Made by a program: the position numbers and the translations under genes. A DNA stretch of 64,000 nt from Neoechinorhynchus agilis (lineage: Eukaryota > Acanthocephala), in NCBI GenBank assembly GCA_051530055.1, contig CM121343.1, positions 2,976,001 through 3,040,000 on the forward strand, written 5' to 3'. A model generated the notes under the pieces. That model was not told the origin of the DNA. It saw nothing but the letters and a program-made list of their open reading frames with translations, and ran no database searches. Shown one piece after another: positions 1 through 8,862 of the stretch (position 1 is its first letter; each line of letters opens with the position of its first letter).

Positions 1-412
1 CTCCGTCCTTAAACTCAATGATTTAACTAATTCATCTTTCAGACTTCTTCAGAGTGGAAAACCAAGATTTTGAGATGTTTCTTTGAAGGACCTTCATTGG
101 AGGAAGTTTGAGTAAAGATTTCAACTATACAGCATTTTCGTTGCGCTTTAGCCTGTTAATCAATACTACGAACAATAAATCATTTTAGTAGGCTGCTACA
201 ATTTTTGTCAGCTCTTCTTCAGTACTAATTTTGATTACTAATTCATCAAAACAATGAAAATAATGCTTCCATTTCAAGTTTGACAATATCTCAGATGTTT
301 GTACATTTGAAAGACGCCAATTGAGGTCGAATTGACATCGTTCAATTTCGGTGCAGTAAAACTAAAACCATACTTTGGAATTGTCTTTAAAGTGCAAGAG
401 AACGAATCAAAA

Positions 413-2344
413 ATGGCGATCAAGCGAACGTCAAATCCTAAGGAGAAATCACTCTCTCAAATTTGTGATGAATTGAGAGATAATCTCGATGGTGATTCTT
501 GCACAATCAACCAATCTTTGGCCAAACGCAACCTGCGAGAATTGTTAACGCGATCGATTACAGCCGAAGAAATCTTAAACTTTGGGATGCTTGAGATAGT
601 AGACGAAATGGCACTAGACAAAGATTGCAAAAGTACAAGTTGGTTCCTGAGTAAATTAAAGAACAAATTCAAAAAGATTGTCGGTGAAAAATATTGTCCA
701 AGGATGAAAACGACGAACACATTGGTCAGTACGACCTCAACTCGAAAACGAACAAACAAAGATGAAATAATGGCGAAAAAGAAGACGACAGATTCAAGCG
801 ATAAAGGACGAACGATTTATGAAAAGTCAACGTCCCAATCATTAAATATTTTAATTAAAAAGGTTAAAATTGGATTGGACCCACAGTTTAAAGTTACAAA
901 CAAGAGCTTAGTAACCAGTGCCTTTTCTGAGATTCTCAAACAAGAAATGACCATCTCTCAGATTAATAAGTCCGGCCTAATAAAGATTCTCCACCAAATG
1001 AATCAAAACAAAGAAAACGGAGAACTGGACCATTTGATTAAAGAAGTGGCAGCAAAAATTAAAGTAGTGCTTGGCATGGAAAAAGGTAAAAATGCCGATG
1101 GTAAATCTCACAGGATGTCCGGTATCCAATCAAAGTTCGATGTTGAGATTGAAGAGCAGTGTCCGATAGAAACGAAATCTAAATCCAGCTTTGAAGACAC
1201 GAGCTGTAAAGAAATTTCAAGGAAGAGGATGTCGTCAACCATTCAAGGTGAAGAGAAAACAAAAATTCAGCGGACAGATTCAACACATCTCCGTCAAAGA
1301 ATCTTGATGACTATGAACTCTGAACACGAAATTGTTAATTCTGATTTATTAAGGAGCATCTTTGATGAAATTCTGAAAGGCGAAGTTAGCCTGAGTGAAA
1401 TTCGTCAATCCGGATTGATAGATGTCCTTGGAGAGATGCTCGACAACAAGGATAATGCTCCACTCAAGAAACTCTTAATCCAAGTTGCTATGAAGGTCAA
1501 GGAGGCTTTCAATCAAACACGATCTAAAGAAGGACGAGCCACGAAACCCAAATTAAATAAACCAATAGAAGTAGAAGCCGAATTATCAGATACTGATACT
1601 AGTGATCGGGATTCTAACGCAATTTCGGAAAAGAGAACAGAATCGCCGAAGAGAATCAATAGCGATGGAGAAATAGAAACGGGACATCACAACGTTGAAA
1701 AGGTTCACAGTCAACAGATTTCAGAATCCAACAAATTGATGCCGTCTTCTCGTTTAACCAAGAAGATTAAATTACTAAAATTTTTATTGGATTCGCAATA
1801 CGCAACCAAAAGCCTAGAACTGGTGGACGATGTCCTTTCCGAGATTTCAGAATTAGAGATGACTGTGGATGAAATCAAAGATTCCGATCTTATAACTACT
1901 CTCCTTAAGATGGCCAGCAACGAGGAAAACGAACCGTTAATCGACATCATCAATAAAATCGGAAAAAAGATCGCGGGAATCTATAATTGGCAACCTTCGG
2001 AAATGTCCAATATTTCGATCGAAAATAAATCAGGGTCACAATTGGAGGACAAATCACTGAATGAATCGATTTCAAAAAGAAAATCAAAGCCTTCAATTGA
2101 AATGAACTTGAGCATCAAGGAACTCTGCGATCGTTTAAAAAGCATCTTGGACGAGAAGTTCACTGTTCGGAACCACGCGATGCTAAAGCGGATACTCAGC
2201 GCGATGATTAAACGTGAAATAGCGCTAAGTGAAATTCGGAATAACAATTTGGTGAACATCCTAAGTCAAGTTCGTTCGAATCACTTAAATATTCGGCACA
2301 AAGGACAGCTTGAAAAATTGCTGAAAAAAATAAATGGCGGCTGA
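413..2344 (+). CDS. Lysine-rich protein with five tandem helical repeats
   Basis: One uninterrupted exon encodes about 643 residues. I start at the ATG at 413 (AAAATGG context); the open frame extends back to 332 but without an ATG. Five related segments of about 65-75 residues begin near SLSQICDELRDNL, LNILIKKVKIGLD, HLRQRILMTMNSE, TKKIKLLKFLLDS and IKELCDRLKSILD. Each has the pattern of an amphipathic helix, then E-M/V-T/S-I/L-S-E-I, then SGLI-x-x-L, then an Asn/Asp-rich turn, then a last helix with Lys. Linkers are charged, with basic patches such as ISRKRM and KKIKL that could be nuclear signals. The repeat resembles the TFIIS N-terminal (LW) helical domain, and also the helical 'F-E-L-x-x-SGL-x-x-L-L' stretch of TRIP12/UFD4-type ubiquitin ligases. 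Neither match is secure. No signal peptide or membrane segment is seen. Function is unknown; a nuclear scaffold is an inference. Confidence 0.75.
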   Translation: MAIKRTSNPKEKSLSQICDELRDNLDGDSCTINQSLAKRNLRELLTRSITAEEILNFGMLEIVDEMALDKDCKSTSWFLSKLKNKFKKIVGEKYCPRMKTTNTLVSTTSTRKRTNKDEIMAKKKTTDSSDKGRTIYEKSTSQSLNILIKKVKIGLDPQFKVTNKSLVTSAFSEILKQEMTISQINKSGLIKILHQMNQNKENGELDHLIKEVAAKIKVVLGMEKGKNADGKSHRMSGIQSKFDVEIEEQCPIETKSKSSFEDTSCKEISRKRMSSTIQGEEKTKIQRTDSTHLRQRILMTMNSEHEIVNSDLLRSIFDEILKGEVSLSEIRQSGLIDVLGEMLDNKDNAPLKKLLIQVAMKVKEAFNQTRSKEGRATKPKLNKPIEVEAELSDTDTSDRDSNAISEKRTESPKRINSDGEIETGHHNVEKVHSQQISESNKLMPSSRLTKKIKLLKFLLDSQYATKSLELVDDVLSEISELEMTVDEIKDSDLITTLLKMASNEENEPLIDIINKIGKKIAGIYNWQPSEMSNISIENKSGSQLEDKSLNESISKRKSKPSIEMNLSIKELCDRLKSILDEKFTVRNHAMLKRILSAMIKREIALSEIRNNNLVNILSQVRSNHLNIRHKGQLEKLLKKINGG

Positions 2345-2744
2345 TATTATCAATCATCACTGATTTTACCCATGTTTAAGAGACGATTGACCTAGGATAA
2401 AATATTGTTCATGATATTCAAGGAGCTTTTGGTCGTAGTCGCAACTATCTACGCATTCTCATGATGAATAAGAATAAATTATTATGATAGATCAAAGAAT
2501 GAAAAAATTTGTGTTTCAGAAAGCCTTTCATTTCAAAAATTCTTGATGAATTCTAAACGATAAATGGAATTTAAGAATATAATTTTTCACATCCAATATG
2601 TTTGCAAGTTTCATTGGGGAATTGATTTAGAGCTTGTAAATATCGAAGATATTTGTGGCTAAAAACAATATCACATGGAAATAAAAGCTATAAAAACTCT
2701 CAGGATTTATAGTTATCCACCGGCAACTTTTAATGAGTCTGAAA

Positions 2745-2965
2745 TCAAATTACAAAGTAACAAATCACTCTATGTCCAAAAATGTTTTTAAGATATTCTA
2801 AATGAAAAATGCCTGAGTGAATTTCAATAAGCCGAATTTCTTAACGCCCTTGCTGAAAATTTCATTTGCGATAATCACGCTTTCGGTCTTGGAATAAAAA
2901 ATCGAGCTGAAATCGAAATCAAACAGAAGTTCCGCAGTTTTATTAGAGAAGATTGCACTTAAACA
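2745..2965 (+). pseudogene. Decayed copy of the upstream helical repeat
   Basis: Around 2789-2870 one plus-strand frame reads ILNEKCLSEF, one stop, then AEFLNALAENF. This follows the repeat pattern of the gene at 413-2344 (EILKGEVSLSEI...SGLIDVLGEM). It lies 400 bp past that gene's stop. It may be a lost sixth repeat or a remnant of a duplicate gene. The match is short, so the call is tentative. The rest of 2345-3060 shows nothing else recognisable and is AT-rich. Confidence 0.3.
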
Positions 2966-3059
2966 AGCAAGTATGAAATGTCAAAGAAGAATGAATTTCA
3001 AAAGAAATTTCTAAGAAAAAGATTTATTAAAACTTAAAAGGCAAAGAACACGTCATTTT

Positions 3060-3140
3060 CAAAATGTTGATAATTGAGGTACCGAGGACAATGATTGGAA
3101 TTATTGTTTAATTCTTCACCCATTAAAAGACCGTCGTGGT
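3060..3140 (+). mobile_element. End of a foldback MITE, at the border of the 158-bp satellite
   Basis: The stretch with GAGGTACCGAGGACAATGAT, then TGGAATTATTGTTTA and CTTCACCC matches, in the same order, the ends of the foldback elements at 16.2-16.9 kb and 40.3-40.5 kb. It runs directly into the first satellite unit. Confidence 0.5.
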
Positions 3141-4345
3141 AGATCTCGAGTTTTTCTTCGTCCAAGACTCAATGCTTGCAATTTTATACGTTTTTCTCTA
3201 AAAAGATGAGTTGGCTGGCAAAAGCATATATTTTATTGAAGTCTTCATCCAGTAAAGAATTTCTCATTAAAGACGTTATCGGGTAAGACCGTTGTGGAAG
3301 ACCTCGAGTTTTTCTTCGTTCAGGACTTAATGTTCGCTATTTTATACGTTTTTCTCTAAAAAGATGAGTGGCTGGAAAAAGCATATATTTTATTGAAGTC
3401 TTCATCCGGTAAAGAATTTCTCGTTAAAGACGTTATCCGGTAAGACCGTTGTGGCAGATCTCGAGTTTTTCGTCGTTCAGGACTCAATGTTCCCTGTTTT
3501 ATACGTTTTTTTCTAAAAAGATGAGTTGGCTGGAAAAAGCAAATATTTTATTGAAGTCTTCATCCAGTAAAGAATTTCTCGTTAAAGACGTTATCGGGTG
3601 AGACGGTTGTGGTAGATCTCGAGTTTTTCTTCGTTCAGGACTCAATGTTCGCTGTTTTATACGTTTTTCTCCAAAAAGATGAGTTGGCTGGCAAAAGCAT
3701 ATATTTTATTGAAGTCTTCATCCAGTAAAGAATTTCCCATCAAAGACGTTATCGGGTAAGACCGTTGTGGTGGACCTCGAGTTTTTCTTCGTTCAGGACT
3801 TAATGTTCGCTCTTTTATACGTTTTTCTCTAAAAAGATGAGTTTGCTGGAAAAAGCATATATTTTATTGAAGTCTTCATCCGTAAAGAATTTCCTAAAGA
3901 CGTTATCGGTAAGACCGTTGTGGGACTCGAGTTTTTCTCGTTCAGGACTAATGTTCCTTTTTATCGTTTTTTCTAAAAAGATGAGTTGCTGGAAAAAGCA
4001 ATATTTTATTGAAGTCTTCATCCGTAAAGAATTTCTCTTAAAGACGTTATCGGTAGACGTTGTGGTAGACTCGAGTTTTTCTTCGTTCAGGACTAATGTT
4101 CGCTTTTTATACGTTTTTCTCAAAAAGATGAGTTGCTGGAAAAAGCATATATTTTATTGAAGTCTTCATCCAGTAAAGAATTTCCCATCAAAGACGTTAT
4201 CGGGTAAGACCGTTGTGGTGGACCTCGAGTTTTTCTTCGTTCAGGACTTAATGTTCGCTCTTTTATACGTTTTTCTCTAAAAAGATGAGTTTGCTGGAAA
4301 AAGCAAATATTTTATTGAAGTCTTCATGCGGTAAAGAATTTCTCG
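3140..4345 (+). repeat. 158-bp satellite, array 1 (about 7.5 units)
   Basis: The unit contains CTCGAGTTTTTCTTCGTTCA, AAAAAGATGAGTT(T/G)GCTGG, ATATTTTATTGAAG and TCTTCATCC(A/G)GTAAAGA, and recurs about every 158 bp. The same unit forms the larger array at 23.3-25.7 kb in the same orientation. Units between about 3880 and 4135 are shorter because of many single-base losses. The array ends abruptly at 4345 inside a LINE fragment. Short open frames across it are by-products of the repeat. Confidence 0.95.
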
Positions 4346-5430
4346 GTTTTCCGTCCTTTCGCAACGCTCGTTGTACCTCCAGCTTGAATCGCCCAGGACT
4401 TGAGATTGCTGGCTGCGAGTGTATCGACACAAGTGGCGTCCCAGAGGAGGCCCTCCCACCAAAGAAAGACGCTCACCCAATCAGGTATACGCCCGTCGTC
4501 CTTACAGAGGTTGACAGGTTCCAAAATATTGGGGGTATTTACCGTATAACAAGTGCCCGGCTCAGCACAATGTTAATTTCGGAATGTCTTGCGAATTTGC
4601 CGGCTGATTTTCAACAGATGAGACCATGACGTCCCGACGAATCCACATTTGCACCGCAGCGGCAACGGTGGGGATGACACATCGGTAGTCCTAATCTCAT
4701 TGAAACTCCGACTCCTATTGCCTCGTCGGAGAGGAGAGTACTCACGGATGCCAGCGGGACCGCGTTCAACCAAGGACCTGATTCTCTAGTGGAGACTGCC
4801 AACAACCTGGCACGGACAACGTCGTCGCTTGAGTCTGATAAGAGAGAGCTTTGAACTCTTGCGACAAGAGGTCCACACAGATTGTTTTTGGTCATTCACA
4901 AGTACTTGATCGGAGTTGGTCAGTGTACACCCCTCACTGATTCCCTCTTCGAAATGCCTATCAAGATGATTAGTAAATTTCTAAATGCGCTGAACTGCGC
5001 TTCCCTCATTGGAGCCTAAAAATGCGGGCAGGGATATATCTGCTGTTTTCCGGATGCCCGAGACATTCCTTCAATTTGTCATCCAGCTTGCCAAGGTGAA
5101 CCTCGTGCTTGAAAAACGGCGTAGTGCGTAGTGCATAAAGGAACTTGGGGATGAAGAGGATGGTCTTTATCAAGAACGGATCCTCGTGTGATCCAAGCTC
5201 ACAGACCCTGTCGCAAAACACCGATAATTTCTTTAGAAGGCTGTTAATTTCGTTTTCTACATTCCCATCAAAGACGCAACCGCCCAAAAGCTTAAGCCGG
5301 TCCAGGTCGACCATTTCTATCCCGGGTGCAACATTTTCAAAGTCGCGCTTTATTACGTCTGGAGAACCGCTTGGGGTCGCCTCCCAGCGTAGCATCGTCC
5401 AGGTACCAGGCATTGAATTCCGCATCAAGA
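4345..5430 (-). mobile_element. RLE-type LINE fragment (RT thumb, zinc knuckle, endonuclease start)
   Basis: Read on the minus strand from 5430, translated pieces contain, in order, a post-RT segment (LLKKLSVFCDRV...FIPKFLYALRTTPFF), ESGPWLNAVPLASVSTLL, a Cys/His cluster (MCHPHRCRCG...SSGRHGLIC), and CKDDGRIPD...WDATCVDTLAASNL. This order is known from LINEs that end in a zinc knuckle and a PD-(D/E)xK restriction-like endonuclease. The frame is broken several times, so the copy is dead. The endonuclease is cut by the satellite at 4345. A related copy lies at 44.97-45.85 kb on the plus strand. Confidence 0.75.
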
Positions 5431-5984
5431 GAATGCGCTAATTCGTTCACTGTGGGCACGACCCTGTTGAACGCCTCTTTCGGATCCTCTCCTCGTACTT
5501 TCTTAAAGGTCTGAATTACATTTTCGTTACATTATTAAATCTTTTTCATGCTTTTTTTGGATTCGTAGCTTTCAAGAGAGATTGATAATTGATTTCTTCA
5601 TAAAATCATTAGATTTCCTCGTATTATTTTGAATGTTTCTGGAGCTGAAATATTTTATTTGGCGGAGAAGGAAGGATAAAATGATTTCGAATTAAAATTT
5701 ATCTAGCAAAATGGGGTTTTGGTGTATATGAACTTTTGAAAGTTAAATGTGATGGATCGCTGATATGAGCATCTCGTTACTAAAAAGCGATTTAGATAGA
5801 GAGAAATCCTCCGTCGATCGGATGGATCCATTAATGGGGACTTTGTTGACGCCGCGGCTACGCGATATGCACAATATCTTCGGTGTGGTCGTAGTGTTGA
5901 AGTGCGGGAAGTTTCCAGGGCGCGAAAGTTTGGTTTTAAAATCATCAAGTTGAGGAAAGGTCCTAGACAATCTGTGCAAGTGCT
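5431..5984. other. Unassigned stretch between two LINE fragments
   Basis: No convincing coding, RNA or repeat signal is seen. Open frames on the minus strand near 5703-5979 have no recognisable motif and overlap each other in different frames. It may hold the worn 5' part of the R2-like element that follows. Confidence 0.4.
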
Positions 5985-7800
5985 GGGTAATCCTTCATTG
6001 TGGGAAAAGGTAGTGACGGAATGTTGAAATGGGGATTCAAGACTCCGTTTTAATTCGGGTCTTGCACCGCACTATTCCGCAGCGGCTTCGTAGAATGCTT
6101 TCTGGACGAAGGACAAACGGCGTTTGACCAATCGGCCTGTTTGGGTAATCTTCTCACTCTTCGTAGTGTAATAAGAGAAAAGCGGGCAGACAAGCAACCT
6201 CTCGCAGTAGCTGTGCTTGATATCAAGAGTGCTTTTGATACTGTTTCACACAATGCTGAGCTTCGTAGAAATTGATTCCCTGCGTATCTGCAAAGATACG
6301 TGATAAGCAAATACCATGGAAGTACTGCAAGGATCCGTTTGTCTAACGCCAAACCTTCAGAACCCATTAATTTCCTGAGAGGAGTAAAGCAAAGGGACCC
6401 CTCTCTCCTTTGCTGTTCGCGCTGTGTGTAGACGATCCACTGCATGAGATCCGGAAACTTGATACGGGGTTCCAGCTAAAGAAAGACACTCGCTTGTCCG
6501 GACCTCCAAACAATGATAGACACTCTTCACACTAAGCTCAAAGAATGCAAGCTTTTCTTGAGCCCTAATAAGTGTCAAGCATACCATCATAGTTATAAAA
6601 GCTCTAAGCTCATGGTGGACCGCGAATCTAAAATAAGGGTAAACGGCATAAGGCTAAAGGCCACCGTGGACGGGGACCCAGTAATATCCCTCGGGGCACT
6701 CCATGGAAGGAAACTAAAGTGGAGGAAGGTTTTGATATTCTGGCGTCGCTTTTTGCTGCTACGGAGCGTGCCCAACTTACGCCAACTCAGGTCGCTCACT
6801 TGCTAAATGACTATGGGGTGCCATCCCTCATTGCCAAGCTCAAAGCATCCTGGGACGTATCGTCTACTAACTTGAGGCGTATCGACGATCAATTGAGATC
6901 AAAACTAAAGAAACTCCTTCAACTGTGGAGGAGTGTTAGCGATGGCGCCTTTTATCTGCCGCTCTCAAAAGGTGGGTTGGGATTTAGGTCCCTTCGCCAT
7001 CAAGTACAAAGTACGAGGCTTCGAGCCGTGAGAGCAGTTCTTGATAAATTCGGAGACGTGATTGATCTCCGCAAGGAGATCGGCACAATTCGGGAGTATT
7101 TCGACATGCTTGGTGACAAGTGCGAACTGGATCAAATCTCTTCAAATACCTCATTTCAACAGCAATATTTGAAAAAGTGGAGGGAGGAGACGACGCAATC
7201 GCATGGAATCGACTGCTTTACGAACGGAATGGTTGATCGAAGTCTCATAACTTTTCGCTATCGACAAGATCGTCATCGTTCTTATATAGAGCACGTAAAG
7301 CTAAGATTCCAAATCTTGGAAGCAGGCTCCGTTTGAGCCGAATGGATCATCAGCGAGGTGGAGCATGTTTTTTCATTGTACCGCACCGGTTGAATCCTGT
7401 GCTCATGTACTAGACGGATGCGATTACACTTCTACTGCAATGATCCGATGCCAAGATAAGGTGCGATCGCGTGTTGTGTGGACGTTGGCGAAGAGACCTG
7501 GAGCCAGATTTCATTGTAAGGTGCAAAACCGTTTTCATGAAGAAAGCAGCAATTTGCTTAAACCTGACCTCATATTGAGTGATAGGAATTCACGAAGGGT
7601 GTTCATTGCGGATATTGCAATTTACTATGAGACAGGTCGAGATCGTGCAGAAGTCGTAATGAAGGATAAAGAGGATAAGTACGCGTCCATTGTACCAGTA
7701 GTTACAAGAGAACTAAACGTGCAGGAGAATAAATTCTCGACTATCAGTCCAGCAGTGGGATTCCGGGGAACATTTAGTGGCAACTTAAGCAACTGTTTGA
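5985..7800 (+). mobile_element. R2-like LINE fragment with RT and restriction-like endonuclease
   Basis: Plus-strand translation gives RT pieces: SVLVRVLHRTIPQRL, then LAVAVLDIKSAFDTVSH (catalytic motif A), then RGVKQRDPS (motif B, normally GVKQGDP), then KECKLFLSPNKCQ. The stretch that should carry the F/YADD motif is missing. The thumb follows at 6719-7336 (LPLSKGGLGFRSL). Then 7365-7790 has a Cys/His cluster (FFHCTAPVESCAHVLDGC) and an endonuclease-like LLKPDLILSDRNS...VFIADIAIYY. This layout is that of the R2/R4/NeSL group, known to be site-specific and often found in rDNA or spliced-leader genes. Several stops and frame changes show it is inactive, and no rDNA or SL gene flanks it here. 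Confidence 0.75.
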
Positions 7801-8270
7801 CAGTGAGACTTTGCCAGATGAACTCCGTTCGCAGCTGTTCAGGACTCTAATTGAGAGCATTCTCTACTACAATGCAGAGACCTGGACACTGTCACCAACG
7901 GCGACGAGGCAGTTGGACCAAAATCATTCATCTCTCTTACGTGCGGCGTCCAATGTCAGATGGTCAGATAAAGTGACCAACAAAGCACTGTATAAGAGAG
8001 AAGGAGTCCAACCGCCCAGTGAATATTTGCGCCGCAGACGACTGCAGTTCACGGGCAATATAATTCGGTCCGAGGCATCTTGCCCAAAGGTCGTGCAACA
8101 GTTCCTTTTCTGGAAGCCAACGACATTGTATCGTAAAGGCAAAGGGAACTGTCGTACATACGATAACCTGATTTTAAGAGACGCGAATTGCCCGCATAAC
8201 AGGACTGCTGTCGTGTATTTTAGATCCCTTGCGGAGTCTAATTCTATCTGACGGGCTTATACCTACGGTG
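7800..8270 (+). mobile_element. 3' part of a second LINE (post-RT region)
   Basis: A 146-residue frame reads LFRTLIESILYYNAETWTL, then LLRAASNVRWSDKVTNKALY, then RRRRLQFTGNIIR. This is the usual C-terminal tail after the RT of RTE/CR1-like LINEs (LYGSETWTLT...R-RL-F-GH). It joins directly to the R2-like fragment, so one element inserted into or beside the other. Confidence 0.7.
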
Positions 8271-8830
8271 CAACGTAGGAAAGTACCGTTGCATACAATA
8301 CAATACTCCGCCGCCTGAAGCTCCTCTCCATTGGACAGCGAACAACGCTGAATATGGCAAATACTGCAGCCAAGCAGTCCTAAATGGTAATCCATGTTTC
8401 TTCGGGCAGACAGTGGTGCCAGAGGCAACATAACTGAAAACGTGGAAACAACATGGATCGTAGCTCCTGCAGGAATAGCAACACTGAAGGGGTTTCAAAA
8501 GAAAAATAAAATAAAAGAAGAGCAGCAGCAAATGAGCAAAAGGGCGAACAATAAAGGGCACTTTAAAAGGGTGTTCCACGATTTAAAGCATAGAAAAGAA
8601 TATAATCTTAAAGACTTATCGTAAAATTCACAACATTGTAACGTATTTGATATTTGCGCAATAAATGCAGCCCTAGCCAAATGCCTCGTCATCCAATTAG
8701 TGACGAGCATGAATGGATTATCAAGATTCCTACTGTCTCTGTCTGCAGCCTAGCGAAACAACAGCCAAGGGAACGGGCTTGGAGAGTAACAGCGGGGAAA
8801 CAATACAATATTGAGCTCGACTCTCAGCGG
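8271..8830. other. Unassigned, probably worn transposon sequence
   Basis: No protein family is recognisable. Short open frames on both strands overlap one another and lack motifs. Confidence 0.4.
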
Positions 8831-8862
8831 TAACGGATTTGAACCCTTTGACTCTTGCCCGC
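8831..8862 (-). mobile_element. Fragment of a tRNA-derived SINE head
   Basis: GGTAACGGATTTGAACCC matches the minus-strand B-box segment of the SINE at 39.96-40.2 kb (GGTAACGGATTCGAACCAC). It lies at the left border of the 69-bp minisatellite. Confidence 0.4.

Noticed and set aside
4277-4629. Open frames spanning the satellite-LINE junction
   Set aside because: They join satellite sequence to LINE antisense sequence and have no meaning as genes.
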